Source of the DNA: an uncultured Brachyspira sp.
Lineage (GTDB): Bacteria > Spirochaetota > Brachyspiria > Brachyspirales > Brachyspiraceae
DNA: 64,000 bases
Direction of reading: 5' to 3'
NCBI RefSeq assembly: GCF_944390845.1
Contig: NZ_CALXRM010000005.1
Span: forward strand, 1 to 64,000
Numbering within the stretch: position 1 is the stretch's first letter; every line of letters begins with the position of its first letter. This document shows, piece after piece, positions 36,354-45,227 of the stretch. The position numbers and the translations under genes are program-made. Under the pieces are notes generated by a model. The model saw nothing but the letters and a program-made list of their open reading frames with translations, did no database searches and was not told the origin of the DNA.

Positions 36354-37679
36354 ATGATGCGTTCATTATTTGCCGGCGTGTCTGGTTTACAAAATCATCA
36401 AACTCGAATGGATGTAGTTGGAAATAACATTGCCAATGTTAATACTTACGGATTTAAAAGAGGTAGAGTTACTTTTAAGGATATGATAAGCCAATCTTTA
36501 AGCGGAGCAGCTAAGCCCCAAGAAGATAGAGGCGGTATCAACCCTCAACAAGTAGGCTTAGGTATGATGGTTGCAACTATAGACACTATACATACTCAAG
36601 GTGCTTTACAAGTTACAGGTGTAAACACTGATTTAGCTATTCAGGGAGAAGGTTTCTTTATAGAAAAAAGAGGCAATAATTCTTATTATACTAGAAATGG
36701 TGCTTTTTCTTTAGATAAAGACGGATATTTAGTAAATCCTTCTAACGGTTATAAAGTACAAGGTTGGAATGCTGTACTTAATCCAGAAACTGGCGAAATG
36801 GATTTAAACACTGCTGCTGGTGTAGAAGATATTATTATACCAGTAGGTTCAAAAGACCCAGCAAGAGCTACAGCTAATACAAACTTCTTCTGTAACTTAC
36901 AAAAAAGCGGAGAAACACATCAATCTGATTTAACTATATATGATTCTACAGGTATACCTCGTCAATTAAGAGCTACTTTCACTAGAACAGATGTTAACAG
37001 ATGGGATATGGTAATAGATGTACCAGATGCTACTGAAGGAAGCGTTAGCGTTTCAGCTGGTGATCCAGTACAAGGCGGCGGAAACAATACTTTCCAATTA
37101 GTATTCAATGATGCTGGTTCATTAATTTCAGTAAGCGATGGAACTAACACTCAAACTGAAGGTGTTTTAATGCCTAATGTATCTTTCACTTATCAAGGTA
37201 CTGAAGGAGAAGTAAACCAAACTATCAATCTTACTATGGGTGAAGTTGGTTTATTTAATGGTATTACTCAATTTGAATCACCATCAACAACTAAAGCTAT
37301 AGAACAAGACGGTTATACTATGGGTATGCTAGAAGGTTTCAGCTTTGATGACAGCGGTCAAATCACTGGTGTATTCACTAACGGAAACAGAAAAACTTTA
37401 GGTCAAGTTGCTTTAGCTAAATTCAACAATGCTGGCGGTTTAGAAAAAGCAGGTGATACTTTATTTGTACAAAGCAATAACTCTGGTGCTGCTAATATAG
37501 GTGTTGCTTCAGCAGAAGGAAGAGGTTCTATTAAAGCTGGTACTTTAGAGATGTCTAACGTTGATTTGAGTGAACAATTCACTGATATGATAGTAACTCA
37601 AAGAGGTTTCCAATCTAATGCTAGAACTATAACTACAGCAGACCAAATGCTTCAGGAAGTTATAGCTCTTAAGAGATAA
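36354..37679 (+). CDS. flgE: Flagellar hook protein FlgE
   Basis: FlgE polymerises into the hook joining the periplasmic flagellar filament to the motor. The N-terminus SLFAGVSGLQNHQTRMDVVG and the C-terminus (NVDLSEQFTDMIVTQRGFQSNARTITTADQML) are the coiled-coil D0 regions. 441 residues is normal. Lys167 and Cys180 lie 13 residues apart in the sequence GSKDPARATANTNFFC, matching the Lys165/Cys178 pair that forms the lysinoalanine cross-link between hook subunits in Treponema denticola. GGAGG lies ten bases before the ATG; a second ATG follows immediately and is equally possible. Confidence 0.96.
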   Translation: MMRSLFAGVSGLQNHQTRMDVVGNNIANVNTYGFKRGRVTFKDMISQSLSGAAKPQEDRGGINPQQVGLGMMVATIDTIHTQGALQVTGVNTDLAIQGEGFFIEKRGNNSYYTRNGAFSLDKDGYLVNPSNGYKVQGWNAVLNPETGEMDLNTAAGVEDIIIPVGSKDPARATANTNFFCNLQKSGETHQSDLTIYDSTGIPRQLRATFTRTDVNRWDMVIDVPDATEGSVSVSAGDPVQGGGNNTFQLVFNDAGSLISVSDGTNTQTEGVLMPNVSFTYQGTEGEVNQTINLTMGEVGLFNGITQFESPSTTKAIEQDGYTMGMLEGFSFDDSGQITGVFTNGNRKTLGQVALAKFNNAGGLEKAGDTLFVQSNNSGAANIGVASAEGRGSIKAGTLEMSNVDLSEQFTDMIVTQRGFQSNARTITTADQMLQEVIALKR

Positions 37680-37683
37680 TAAA

Positions 37684-37711
37684 TAGACTTTTTATAATTT
37701 TATAGTATAAT
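37684..37711 (+). promoter_or_regulatory. Candidate secondary promoter before flbD
   Basis: TAGACT (37684-37689) and TATAAT (37706-37711) have a 16-base spacer, just after the flgE stop codon and 20 bases before flbD. It could allow flbD-motAB expression apart from flgE. Confidence 0.4.
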
Positions 37712-37731
37712 AGAGTTAGGAGTTTCTGATT

Positions 37732-37956
37732 ATGATACACATAACAAGGTTTGATGGAAGTATATTATATGTAAATCCGCATCAAATAGAGTTTATGGAG
37801 GAGACTCCTGATTTAGTAATAACAATGTTATCAGGAAGGAAGGTAGTAACTAAAGATAGTTTTGAAACGGTGCTAAATAGAATAATAGAATACAGAACTA
37901 GAATAGTTGATGAAAAAAGTGTAAAAAAGCCTTCATTCTATGGTAACGAAGAATAA
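37732..37956 (+). CDS. flbD: Flagellar protein FlbD
   Basis: A short 74-residue protein of the FlbD family, found next to flgE and motA in spirochaetes and Bacillus-type clusters. The start MIHITRFDGSILYVNPHQIEF and the ETPDLVITMLSGRKVVTKDSFE segment are diagnostic. Its molecular role is poorly known. TTAGGAG precedes the ATG. Confidence 0.92.
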   Translation: MIHITRFDGSILYVNPHQIEFMEETPDLVITMLSGRKVVTKDSFETVLNRIIEYRTRIVDEKSVKKPSFYGNEE

Positions 37957-37998
37957 ACAATTTAAAAGAAAAAATAAATTTTAGTTAGAGGTCAAAAT

Positions 37999-38790
37999 AT
38001 GGATATATTTGTACCATTAGGTGTTGTATTAGTTATAGTTATTAACTTATTCGGTATCATTTCAGGAGGCGGTAATGTAGGTCATATGGTTGACTTTGCA
38101 TCTGTAGTCGTTACAGGTTTGGGAGGTACAACTTCGCTTTTAGTTGCTAATGACTTAGGAACTATATTAGGTGTTCCTAAAGCTATAAAAGTTCTTTTGA
38201 AAAAACCTGATTATGATGAAGCACAAATTATTATAACACTTTTAAGTTTTTCAGAAAAAGCAAGAAGAGAAGGTTTATTAGTATTAGAAGATGATATACA
38301 AGAAATTTCAGATCCTTTACTTAAAAAAGGTATGCAGCTTGTAGTTGACGGAACAGACCCAGAACTTGTAAAAAATATTTTGAATACAGAGATAGATAAC
38401 GTAGAAGCAAGGCACGATACAGTAAGAAAAGTATTTGAGGATGCGGCTTCTTTATATCCTGCTTGGGGTATGATTGGTACATTGATCGGACTTGTAATCA
38501 TGCTTAGAAGTTTAGGCGGCGGCGGCGGTGTTGATGCTATCGGTTCTGGTATGGCGGTAGCACTTATTACTACATATTACGGATCTGTTATAGCTAACGG
38601 TTTTGCTTTGCCTATAGCTGGAAGACTAGCAGCAAGACATGCTTCAGAAGCTACTGTTCAAAGTATTATGCTTGAAGGTATATTATCTATACAGGCAGGT
38701 GATAACCCTAGAATAGTAAAAGATAAACTTATATCTTTCTTGCCTCCTGCTCAGCGTCAGAAAGTTAATGAACAAGTAGGAGATAGATAA
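37999..38790 (+). CDS. motA: Flagellar motor stator protein MotA
   Basis: MotA and MotB form the ion-driven stator unit in the inner membrane. The 263-residue protein has four hydrophobic segments: near residues 5-25, 32-50, 150-170 (AWGMIGTLIGLVIML) and 180-205. The cytoplasmic loop carries the charged residues that touch the rotor (KARREGLLVLEDD). AGAGG precedes the ATG. It is 17 bases from motB. Confidence 0.95.
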   Translation: MDIFVPLGVVLVIVINLFGIISGGGNVGHMVDFASVVVTGLGGTTSLLVANDLGTILGVPKAIKVLLKKPDYDEAQIIITLLSFSEKARREGLLVLEDDIQEISDPLLKKGMQLVVDGTDPELVKNILNTEIDNVEARHDTVRKVFEDAASLYPAWGMIGTLIGLVIMLRSLGGGGGVDAIGSGMAVALITTYYGSVIANGFALPIAGRLAARHASEATVQSIMLEGILSIQAGDNPRIVKDKLISFLPPAQRQKVNEQVGDR

Positions 38791-38807
38791 TAATTCAGAG
38801 GTAAATA

Positions 38808-39608
38808 ATGGCTACTATTAAATTTGGTAAAAAAGCTAAAAAAGCAGGTGATAAGGCTCAAGTACCGGGCCCTTCAGCTCCTTTATGGCTTCAAACTTAT
38901 GGAGACTTCGTAACATTAGTATTGACATTCTTCGTAATGCTTCTTGCAACAATGTCTAGTTCTGTTAATGACTCTGCTATACAACTTATTGCTACAGCAT
39001 TCCAAGGTTCATTCGGAGTTATGCCGGGAGGTGCTACACTGTCTCAAAGCAAACTTATTTATGGAGGAGCTAATGCTAATACACTTCCATCTACAGACAG
39101 AGGATATTCTATGGGAAGGAGTATTGATAGAGCTATGGCTGTTTTAGACTCTGAAATAAAAAGTAAAAAAGTTAGAGTAGAAGAAGATGAAAGAGGTTTT
39201 GTTATAAGTCTTGGTGCTGACCAATATTTTGAATCAGCTTCTACTAATATAATAGACAGTCAAAATAATGTAGAAACATTTATTAAATTGGCTTCATTGC
39301 TTAGCGGTATCCCAAATGATATAAGAATTGAAGGTCATACTGATTCAGGTTCTATTATACCAGGAAGTATTACTGAACAGAAATTTGGTAATAACTGGGG
39401 ACTTTCTTCTGCAAGAGCTATGGTTATTTTAGAGAAATTATTTGAAAATGATCAAACTGGTAAATTAGATAGAAATAAATATTCTATTGCCGGATACGCT
39501 GATACTAGACCAGTAGCATCTAATGATTTACCTGACGGACGTGCTTTGAATAGAAGAGTAGATATTGTTATAGTAAGAAATGATGTTACTTACTATAATC
39601 AAAGATAA
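38808..39608 (+). CDS. motB: Flagellar motor stator protein MotB
   Basis: MotB anchors the stator to peptidoglycan. The single membrane helix at about 28-48 (WLQTYGDFVTLVLTFFVMLL) contains the ion-carrying Asp (YGDF). The C-terminal OmpA-like domain (about 120-260) has RIEGHTDSG and NWGLSSARAMVIL, the peptidoglycan-binding signature. 266 residues is normal. AGAGG precedes the ATG. fliL and fliM, common neighbours, are not here. Confidence 0.95.
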   Translation: MATIKFGKKAKKAGDKAQVPGPSAPLWLQTYGDFVTLVLTFFVMLLATMSSSVNDSAIQLIATAFQGSFGVMPGGATLSQSKLIYGGANANTLPSTDRGYSMGRSIDRAMAVLDSEIKSKKVRVEEDERGFVISLGADQYFESASTNIIDSQNNVETFIKLASLLSGIPNDIRIEGHTDSGSIIPGSITEQKFGNNWGLSSARAMVILEKLFENDQTGKLDRNKYSIAGYADTRPVASNDLPDGRALNRRVDIVIVRNDVTYYNQR

Positions 39609-39629
39609 CACTAACTAAAAATAAATATT

Positions 39630-40502
39630 ATGCTTTTAGCTAACAAATGGCAAGACTATAAAATTATAGACTGCGGAGAAGGCGAAAAACTTGAGGATAT
39701 AGGCGGATTTATAGTATCCCGCCCGGATTCTCAAGTTATTTGGTCTAAAAGCCTATCGAAATGGAATAATTTAGATGCTATATATCATCGCTCTGATAAA
39801 GGCGGCGGTTATTGGCAATATATTAATAAGCCTAAAGATAATTTTATTATAAAATATCAAGATTTATCATTTAAAATAGAATTCACTAATTTTAAACATA
39901 TTGGACTATTTCCGGAACAAGCTGTTAATTGGCAATTCATTATAGATAAAATTAAAGAAAAAAAATCTACCACTCATAAAAATAAAGAGATAAAAGCATT
40001 AAATTTATTTGCCTATACTGGCGGAGCTACCGTTGCTTGTGCTTATGCTGATTGTAATGAAGTTGTTCATGTTGATGCCTCAAAAAAAATTGTAGGACAT
40101 GCTAAACAAAATATTGAAATAAATAATCTTCAAGATAAAAAAGTTAGATTTATTATAGAAGATGTAATCAAATTTGTTTTAAGAGAAGTTAGACGCGAAA
40201 GAAAATATGATGTAATAATCATGGATCCTCCTGTATACGGACGAGGCCCTAATGGAGAACTTTGGCAAATAGAAACAAGTTTAACAAGATTGGTTGAAGA
40301 ATGCGTTAAACTTTTATCTGACTCCCCTATTCTATTTTTAATTAACTGCTACACAGCAAGTTTTTCTCATATATCATTAAAAAATATTTTATCAACTTCG
40401 ATAAAACATAACGGCACTTTTGAAAGCGGAGAAATAGGACTCCCTACAGAAAATTCTAATATAATTCTTCCTTGCGGCATATACGCTAGATACTATTCAT
40501 AA
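39630..40502 (+). CDS. Class I SAM-dependent methyltransferase, RlmI/COG1092-like
   Basis: The Rossmann-type methyltransferase fold spans about 125-270. Motif I reads NLFAYTGGATVACAY and motif IV reads IIMDPPVYGRGPNGE, the DPP(S/V)YGRG wording of RNA methyltransferases related to RlmI and RsmB-type 23S rRNA cytosine enzymes. The N-terminal 110 residues carry no PUA domain that I can recognise. 290 residues. It follows motB by 21 bases, probably by chance of operon growth, and has only a weak ribosome binding site. Confidence 0.78.
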   Translation: MLLANKWQDYKIIDCGEGEKLEDIGGFIVSRPDSQVIWSKSLSKWNNLDAIYHRSDKGGGYWQYINKPKDNFIIKYQDLSFKIEFTNFKHIGLFPEQAVNWQFIIDKIKEKKSTTHKNKEIKALNLFAYTGGATVACAYADCNEVVHVDASKKIVGHAKQNIEINNLQDKKVRFIIEDVIKFVLREVRRERKYDVIIMDPPVYGRGPNGELWQIETSLTRLVEECVKLLSDSPILFLINCYTASFSHISLKNILSTSIKHNGTFESGEIGLPTENSNIILPCGIYARYYS

Positions 40503-40625
40503 ATATTTATTGTATCAAATAACTTCAAATCTAAATTCATACAATTTATATAATAAGCTCAATAAATATCATATATATAGAACAAATATATAGTACATTT
40601 ATTTCATAGAAAAATAATTTGCAAT

Positions 40626-40661
40626 AAAAAAGGAGCTGATTAAATAAAATCAACCCCTTTT
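40626..40661 (-). terminator. Intrinsic terminator after ptsI
   Basis: On the minus strand AAAAGGGGTTGATT pairs, with two G-U pairs, with AATCAGCTCCTTTT and is followed by T residues. On the plus strand the G-U pairs become mismatches, so the element is directed at ptsI. Confidence 0.8.
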
Positions 40662-40684
40662 AATCTTTTAAGTTTAATATATCT

Positions 40685-42430
40685 TTAATAACTTACAGTA
40701 CCGCCTCTTTCATGTACTTCTATAAATCTTAATAATTCAGCTTTAACTTCTTCAGCAGTATCCAAAGTAAGTACTCTTTTAGCCAACATTTGACATTCAG
40801 GCTTATCTAAAGAAATTATCATTTTCTTAACTTCAGGTATTGATATAGCAGACATTGAGAATACATCAAGACCAAGTCCGAAAAGAAGTGGTACAGCAAG
40901 TAAATCTCCTGCCAACTCTCCGCACATAGAAATGATAATACCGCTTGCATGTGCTCCTTCTATAGCCATTTTTATAGCTATAAGTACAGAAGGGTTATAA
41001 GGGTCACATATACTAGCTATTCTTTCATTACCTCTATCTGAAGCTAATGTATACTGAGTTAAGTCATTGGTACCTATAGAGAAGAAATCGGCCTCTCTTG
41101 CAAAAGACTCAGCTCTAAATACAACAGAAGGAGTTTCTATCATCATACCTAATTCTAAAGCTTCATTAAATTCAATGTTTTCTTTCATAAGTTCCAATTT
41201 ACATTCATTGAATATAGCTTTAGCCTTTCTTAATTCTTCCAAAGAAACTATCATAGGAAGCATAACTTTTATTTTACCAAAAGCAGAAGCTCTAAGCAAA
41301 GCTCTAAACTGAGTTTTAATAATAGCAGTTTTATCTAAACATATTCTTAAAGCTCTCCAACCTAATGCTGGATTTTCTTCTTTAGGCATTTCTAAATAAG
41401 GCAAATATTTGTCGCCGCCTATATCCATAGTTCTTATAGTAACAGTATGACCGCTCATAGCAACAGCAACTTCTTTATAAGCTTTAAATTGCTCGTCTTC
41501 TGTAGGGAAATCTGTGTTTTCCATAAATAGGAACTCTGTTCTATAAAGACCTATACCATCAGCACCGTTTTTTAGAACTCCGCCTAAATCTGCTGGAGAA
41601 CCTATATTAGCATATACCCTAATTTTTGTGCCGTCTTTAGATACAGCATCTCTATGGGAATATTCTTTTAATAATGCCATTTTCTTATCAAATTCATCTT
41701 TAAGTTTTAGGCACTCTTTTATAGATTCTTCTGTAGGATTTATTATAACGTTTCCTGTATTACCGTTAAGTATTATAGTTTGATCATTTTCTAAATCTTT
41801 TAATATCTCACCAATACCTACGACAGCAGGAAGCTCTAAAGATCTGGCCATTATAGAAGTATGTGAAGTACGTCCGCCAATTTCTGTGATAAATCCTAAA
41901 GTATTATCTAAATCAAGATTAGCTGTATCAGAAGGAGTTAAATCTCTAGCTACCACTATTGAATCCTTTGGAAGACTAGAAACATCTGCTATTTCACTGC
42001 CTTGAATGTTTCTTATCCATCTGTCAGCAATATCAGCTAAATCACAGGCTCTTTCCCTCAAATATTCATCTTCTACTTCACTTAGAATATTTGTATAAAC
42101 TTCTATTCCTTGTGATAAGGCATAATCAGCACATACTTTATCATCAGCTATGATATTATTAACTTCTTCAAGTAAATCCTCATCTTCAAGTAAAGTTATA
42201 TGAGCGTCAAATATAGCAGCTTTTTCTTCTGAAACTTTTTTAGCTGTAGATTCTCTTATTTTTAAAAGTTGTTCTTTGGATTTATTTCTAGCATCTAACA
42301 ACCTTTTTTGCTCATCAACTATATCTTTACAAGGACATTTAGACACTACCAAGTCTTTTTTAATAAGTAAATAGACTTTTCCTATAGCTATACCAGGGGA
42401 TACCCCTATTCCAGTAATTCTTTTTTCCAT
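40685..42430 (-). CDS. ptsI: Phosphoenolpyruvate--protein phosphotransferase (PTS enzyme I)
   Basis: Enzyme I takes phosphate from PEP and gives it to HPr in sugar uptake by the PTS. 581 residues is normal. The active-site motif GGRTSHTSIMARSLELPAVVG contains the phosphorylated His at about residue 190. The PEP-binding barrel has IGLYRTEFLFM, FSIGTNDLTQYTLA and MCGELAGD. It follows ptsH by 20 bases. No sugar-specific EII gene is in the window. Confidence 0.96.
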   Translation of the reverse strand: MEKRITGIGVSPGIAIGKVYLLIKKDLVVSKCPCKDIVDEQKRLLDARNKSKEQLLKIRESTAKKVSEEKAAIFDAHITLLEDEDLLEEVNNIIADDKVCADYALSQGIEVYTNILSEVEDEYLRERACDLADIADRWIRNIQGSEIADVSSLPKDSIVVARDLTPSDTANLDLDNTLGFITEIGGRTSHTSIMARSLELPAVVGIGEILKDLENDQTIILNGNTGNVIINPTEESIKECLKLKDEFDKKMALLKEYSHRDAVSKDGTKIRVYANIGSPADLGGVLKNGADGIGLYRTEFLFMENTDFPTEDEQFKAYKEVAVAMSGHTVTIRTMDIGGDKYLPYLEMPKEENPALGWRALRICLDKTAIIKTQFRALLRASAFGKIKVMLPMIVSLEELRKAKAIFNECKLELMKENIEFNEALELGMMIETPSVVFRAESFAREADFFSIGTNDLTQYTLASDRGNERIASICDPYNPSVLIAIKMAIEGAHASGIIISMCGELAGDLLAVPLLFGLGLDVFSMSAISIPEVKKMIISLDKPECQMLAKRVLTLDTAEEVKAELLRFIEVHERGGTVSY

Positions 42431-42450
42431 ATTACAAATTCCAAAAAAAA

Positions 42451-42717
42451 TTAGTCTTTTAAATTAGCAAGAAATTCTTCTATTTTCTTTAAATTTTCCT
42501 CTTCATTCTCACCGTCACAATAAACAGTAAGTACTGAATCTTTTTTTACACCTAAAGATAATACCTTTAAAAGTGATGAAGCATTAACTCTTTTTCCTGC
42601 TTCATTTTCTATTTCAATTTTACAGCCTGTTAGCGATTTTATGAATGTAACAAACTCATTACCAGGTCTAGCATGAAGACCTGTATCATTTTGTATAGTA
42701 ACTTTACCTGTAGTCAT
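42451..42717 (-). CDS. ptsH: Phosphocarrier protein HPr
   Basis: HPr passes phosphate from enzyme I to the sugar-specific EIIA. 88 residues. His15 in TGLHARPG is the phosphorylated residue. Ser48 in NASSLLKVLSLG aligns with the regulatory Ser46 of Bacillus HPr, so kinase-type regulation is possible, but no hprK gene is in the window. AGGAG precedes the ATG and a strong promoter lies upstream. Confidence 0.95.
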   Translation of the reverse strand: MTTGKVTIQNDTGLHARPGNEFVTFIKSLTGCKIEIENEAGKRVNASSLLKVLSLGVKKDSVLTVYCDGENEEENLKKIEEFLANLKD

Positions 42718-42756
42718 ATTTGAAACTCCTATATTCTTTTCTTATATATAGTTTAA

Positions 42757-42784
42757 AGTATATCAGTTTTTTCCCATTTGTCAA
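42757..42784 (-). promoter_or_regulatory. Strong candidate sigma70 promoter of ptsHI
   Basis: On the minus strand a consensus TTGACA (42784-42779) is followed after 16 bases by TATACT (42762-42757). It stands about 40 bases before ptsH and is the closest match to consensus in the window. Confidence 0.7.
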
Positions 42785-42869
42785 ATTATAGACAATGAAA
42801 AACTATATTTTTAGTACAATAAAATAAAATATTATCATGATAATAAACAAAATATTACATAATATATAA

Positions 42870-43649
42870 TCATATAGTATTTTTATTATCTATCATATTA
42901 AAATATATACCTTGTAAAACTAAAAAAGGATAAATTTTGCATTTTAAAAGTTTTAAATTAGATATTCCGCCTGTTAAAAAGATTTTTGATTTTATATTAT
43001 ATTTAGATTTTATAAATTTCTTAGTTTCTGAAACGGCATAATTGACTGTGCCTATTGTATTATACATAGCACCTGACATGAGGGCATCTTTTACATTATT
43101 GCTTATAGGACTAGGTATATTTTCAACTGCTCCTATCTCATAATATGGTAAAGATGTACTGTTAGATAATGCCTGATAACTTGTTTTTGTACCTGCTATT
43201 ATCATACCGCCCAAAAATGTAAAATCTGAAAGCATTATGCTTATTGTTGTAGCTGTTCCCATATCTATAACTATTGAAGCATATTTATCTTCATCGCTAT
43301 ATCCCTCAAGACATATAGAGGCATAAGTAGATAAGAGCCTGTCTATACCTACAGCATTTTTAGGCTCATATAAATTATCTTTTAATTTTATATCGCTATG
43401 AGTAACCCTATAAGGCTTCATATTAAAACAATCCTCTACACTGCCCTCAAATAAATCATTTACTTTCAATGAAACACTGCTGTAATATATATTTTCTATA
43501 TATGGGTGATTATTCTTTATTTTATTTAATGCATTTACCAAATCTAAAGCATTACTATGTTCTATAGCTTCATAATAAATAGGAACATTAGTATCTTCAA
43601 ACATTGCCAACTTAACTCTTGTATTTCCGATATCTGCAAGAAGGTACAT
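42870..43649 (-). CDS. coaX: Type III pantothenate kinase
   Basis: CoaX phosphorylates pantothenate at the first step of coenzyme A synthesis and is insensitive to CoA feedback. 259 residues of the ASKHA fold. ADIGNTRVKLAMFE at the start is the phosphate-binding loop, AVGIDRLLSTYAS and IVIDMGTATTISIML are the family's other motifs, and GGMIIAG follows. It is 5 bases downstream of the cca-like gene and probably co-transcribed. Confidence 0.93.
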   Translation of the reverse strand: MYLLADIGNTRVKLAMFEDTNVPIYYEAIEHSNALDLVNALNKIKNNHPYIENIYYSSVSLKVNDLFEGSVEDCFNMKPYRVTHSDIKLKDNLYEPKNAVGIDRLLSTYASICLEGYSDEDKYASIVIDMGTATTISIMLSDFTFLGGMIIAGTKTSYQALSNSTSLPYYEIGAVENIPSPISNNVKDALMSGAMYNTIGTVNYAVSETKKFIKSKYNIKSKIFLTGGISNLKLLKCKIYPFLVLQGIYFNMIDNKNTI

Positions 43650-43654
43650 CTCTC

Positions 43655-45049
43655 TTAAGCCTCATCTTTTATGTTATTACTTTCCAAAAATGTTCTTGTT
43701 TTTTCTAATAAAAATTCCCTATTATTTAATTCAGGCTCATCTAATATTAAATCAAGCAAATAATTTAATATCTTACCTATTAAAGGGCTAGGTTTTAAAT
43801 TAAACTCATTAATCAAGTCATTTCCGTCTATTTTCAAATCTTTTACTGTAATTGCATTCTCTTCTTCTATTATCTTATCTATTCTAGCTAAAAGTTTAGG
43901 TATAGCCTTACTTTCCTTATCTTTCCTATGTCCGCTTCCTAGCCTGTCAGCTTCTCTAAGCTTCAAAAGAGGTTTTATATTCTCAACCCCTATAGCTCGC
44001 ATAAATCTTCTAACCGCACCATCTGTCCATTCATCTTGATAGTAGAACATGTGCTGTCTTACCAATAAAGTTACAAAATCTATCTCTGAATTAGAATATT
44101 TTAATCTTTTCATTATCTTTTTAGCAACACTAGCACCTACTACCTCATGATTATAATAAACCGGATCATCTTGCTTTGATACCTTCTTCTGAACCATAGG
44201 TTTTGCTATATCATGGAATAATGCCGCCAATCTTACCAATAAAGTTAATTCTTCTGTTTCTAAAGGCTCAACTGCCTGTATAGTATGAAGTATATGATAA
44301 TAAACATCATACTTATGGAATTTATTTTGAGTAACTCCATAACCTTGCATAAGTTCCGGCAATATTAAAGGAAGCACTCCCGTTTTTCTTAATAACTCTA
44401 AACCTCTGAAAGGATTATCTGATAATAATATACCGTTAAACTCCTCTCTTATACGTTCTGCCGCTATTGAAGCAAGCATACCAGTAGAATGCGTTATAGC
44501 TTCAAAAGTTTCTTTCTCTATTTCAAAATTCAATTTAGTAGCAAATCTTATAGCCCGCATTATTCTAAGGCCGTCTTCCATGAATCTCTCATAAGGATTT
44601 CCAACAGATTTTACTATTCTACGCTTAATATCTTTCATACCGTCAAACATATCAATGAGTGTTCCGTCTAAAACATTATAAGCCATAGCATTTATTGTTA
44701 AATCTCTCCTAGGCAAATCTTCTTCTATATTAGAAGCATATTCAACATTATCTGGGTGCCTTCCATCGCTATAATTTCCATCGCTTCTGAAAGTTGTAAT
44801 CTCTACATGCATATCTTCTATAATAACAAGCACAGTGCCATGCTTTATTCCTGTTGGAATAGTGTATTTAAATATTCTCTGCACATCTTCTGGTTTGGCA
44901 TCGGTAGTTATATCATATTCATGAGGAGTAAGCCCCATTATTGAATCCCTAACAGCTCCGCCAACTAAAAAACACTGAAAGCCTTCAACATGCAATATTC
45001 TTGCTATTTCTTTTATTGGATGAGGTATGTCTGTAAATATTTTCTTCAC
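43655..45049 (-). CDS. cca: CCA tRNA nucleotidyltransferase / poly(A) polymerase family protein
   Basis: The head domain of the class II nucleotidyltransferase family reads FLVGGAVRDSIMG then EYDITTDAKPEDV, with the second carboxylate in HEYD and the first apparently replaced by Glu. RRDLTINAMAYN follows. An HD domain is present near residue 270 (LAALFHDIAKP). The 464-residue length fits a bacterial CCA-adding enzyme with HD domain. The alternative is poly(A) polymerase PcnB, which cannot be excluded by eye. Nothing else in the window does this job. Confidence 0.85.
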   Translation of the reverse strand: MKKIFTDIPHPIKEIARILHVEGFQCFLVGGAVRDSIMGLTPHEYDITTDAKPEDVQRIFKYTIPTGIKHGTVLVIIEDMHVEITTFRSDGNYSDGRHPDNVEYASNIEEDLPRRDLTINAMAYNVLDGTLIDMFDGMKDIKRRIVKSVGNPYERFMEDGLRIMRAIRFATKLNFEIEKETFEAITHSTGMLASIAAERIREEFNGILLSDNPFRGLELLRKTGVLPLILPELMQGYGVTQNKFHKYDVYYHILHTIQAVEPLETEELTLLVRLAALFHDIAKPMVQKKVSKQDDPVYYNHEVVGASVAKKIMKRLKYSNSEIDFVTLLVRQHMFYYQDEWTDGAVRRFMRAIGVENIKPLLKLREADRLGSGHRKDKESKAIPKLLARIDKIIEEENAITVKDLKIDGNDLINEFNLKPSPLIGKILNYLLDLILDEPELNNREFLLEKTRTFLESNNIKDEA

Positions 45050-45160
45050 TTAATATCCTACTATATTGAATTCTAGTATTTATATACTATATATAGTATA
45101 TACAATTTTCAATTAATTACAAATTTATATTATATAATATAGCATAATATATTAATATAA

Positions 45161-45194
45161 AAAATAATAGGGCTTTATTTTATAATAAAGCCCC
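45161..45194 (-). terminator. Intrinsic terminator after the RND transporter gene
   Basis: On the minus strand GGGCTTTATT pairs with AATAAAGCCC across a 4-base loop and is followed by TATTATTTTTT. It ends the transporter transcript. Confidence 0.85.
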
Positions 45195-45227
45195 ACCAAA
45201 CAAAATAAACAATTTATGAAAAAAACA

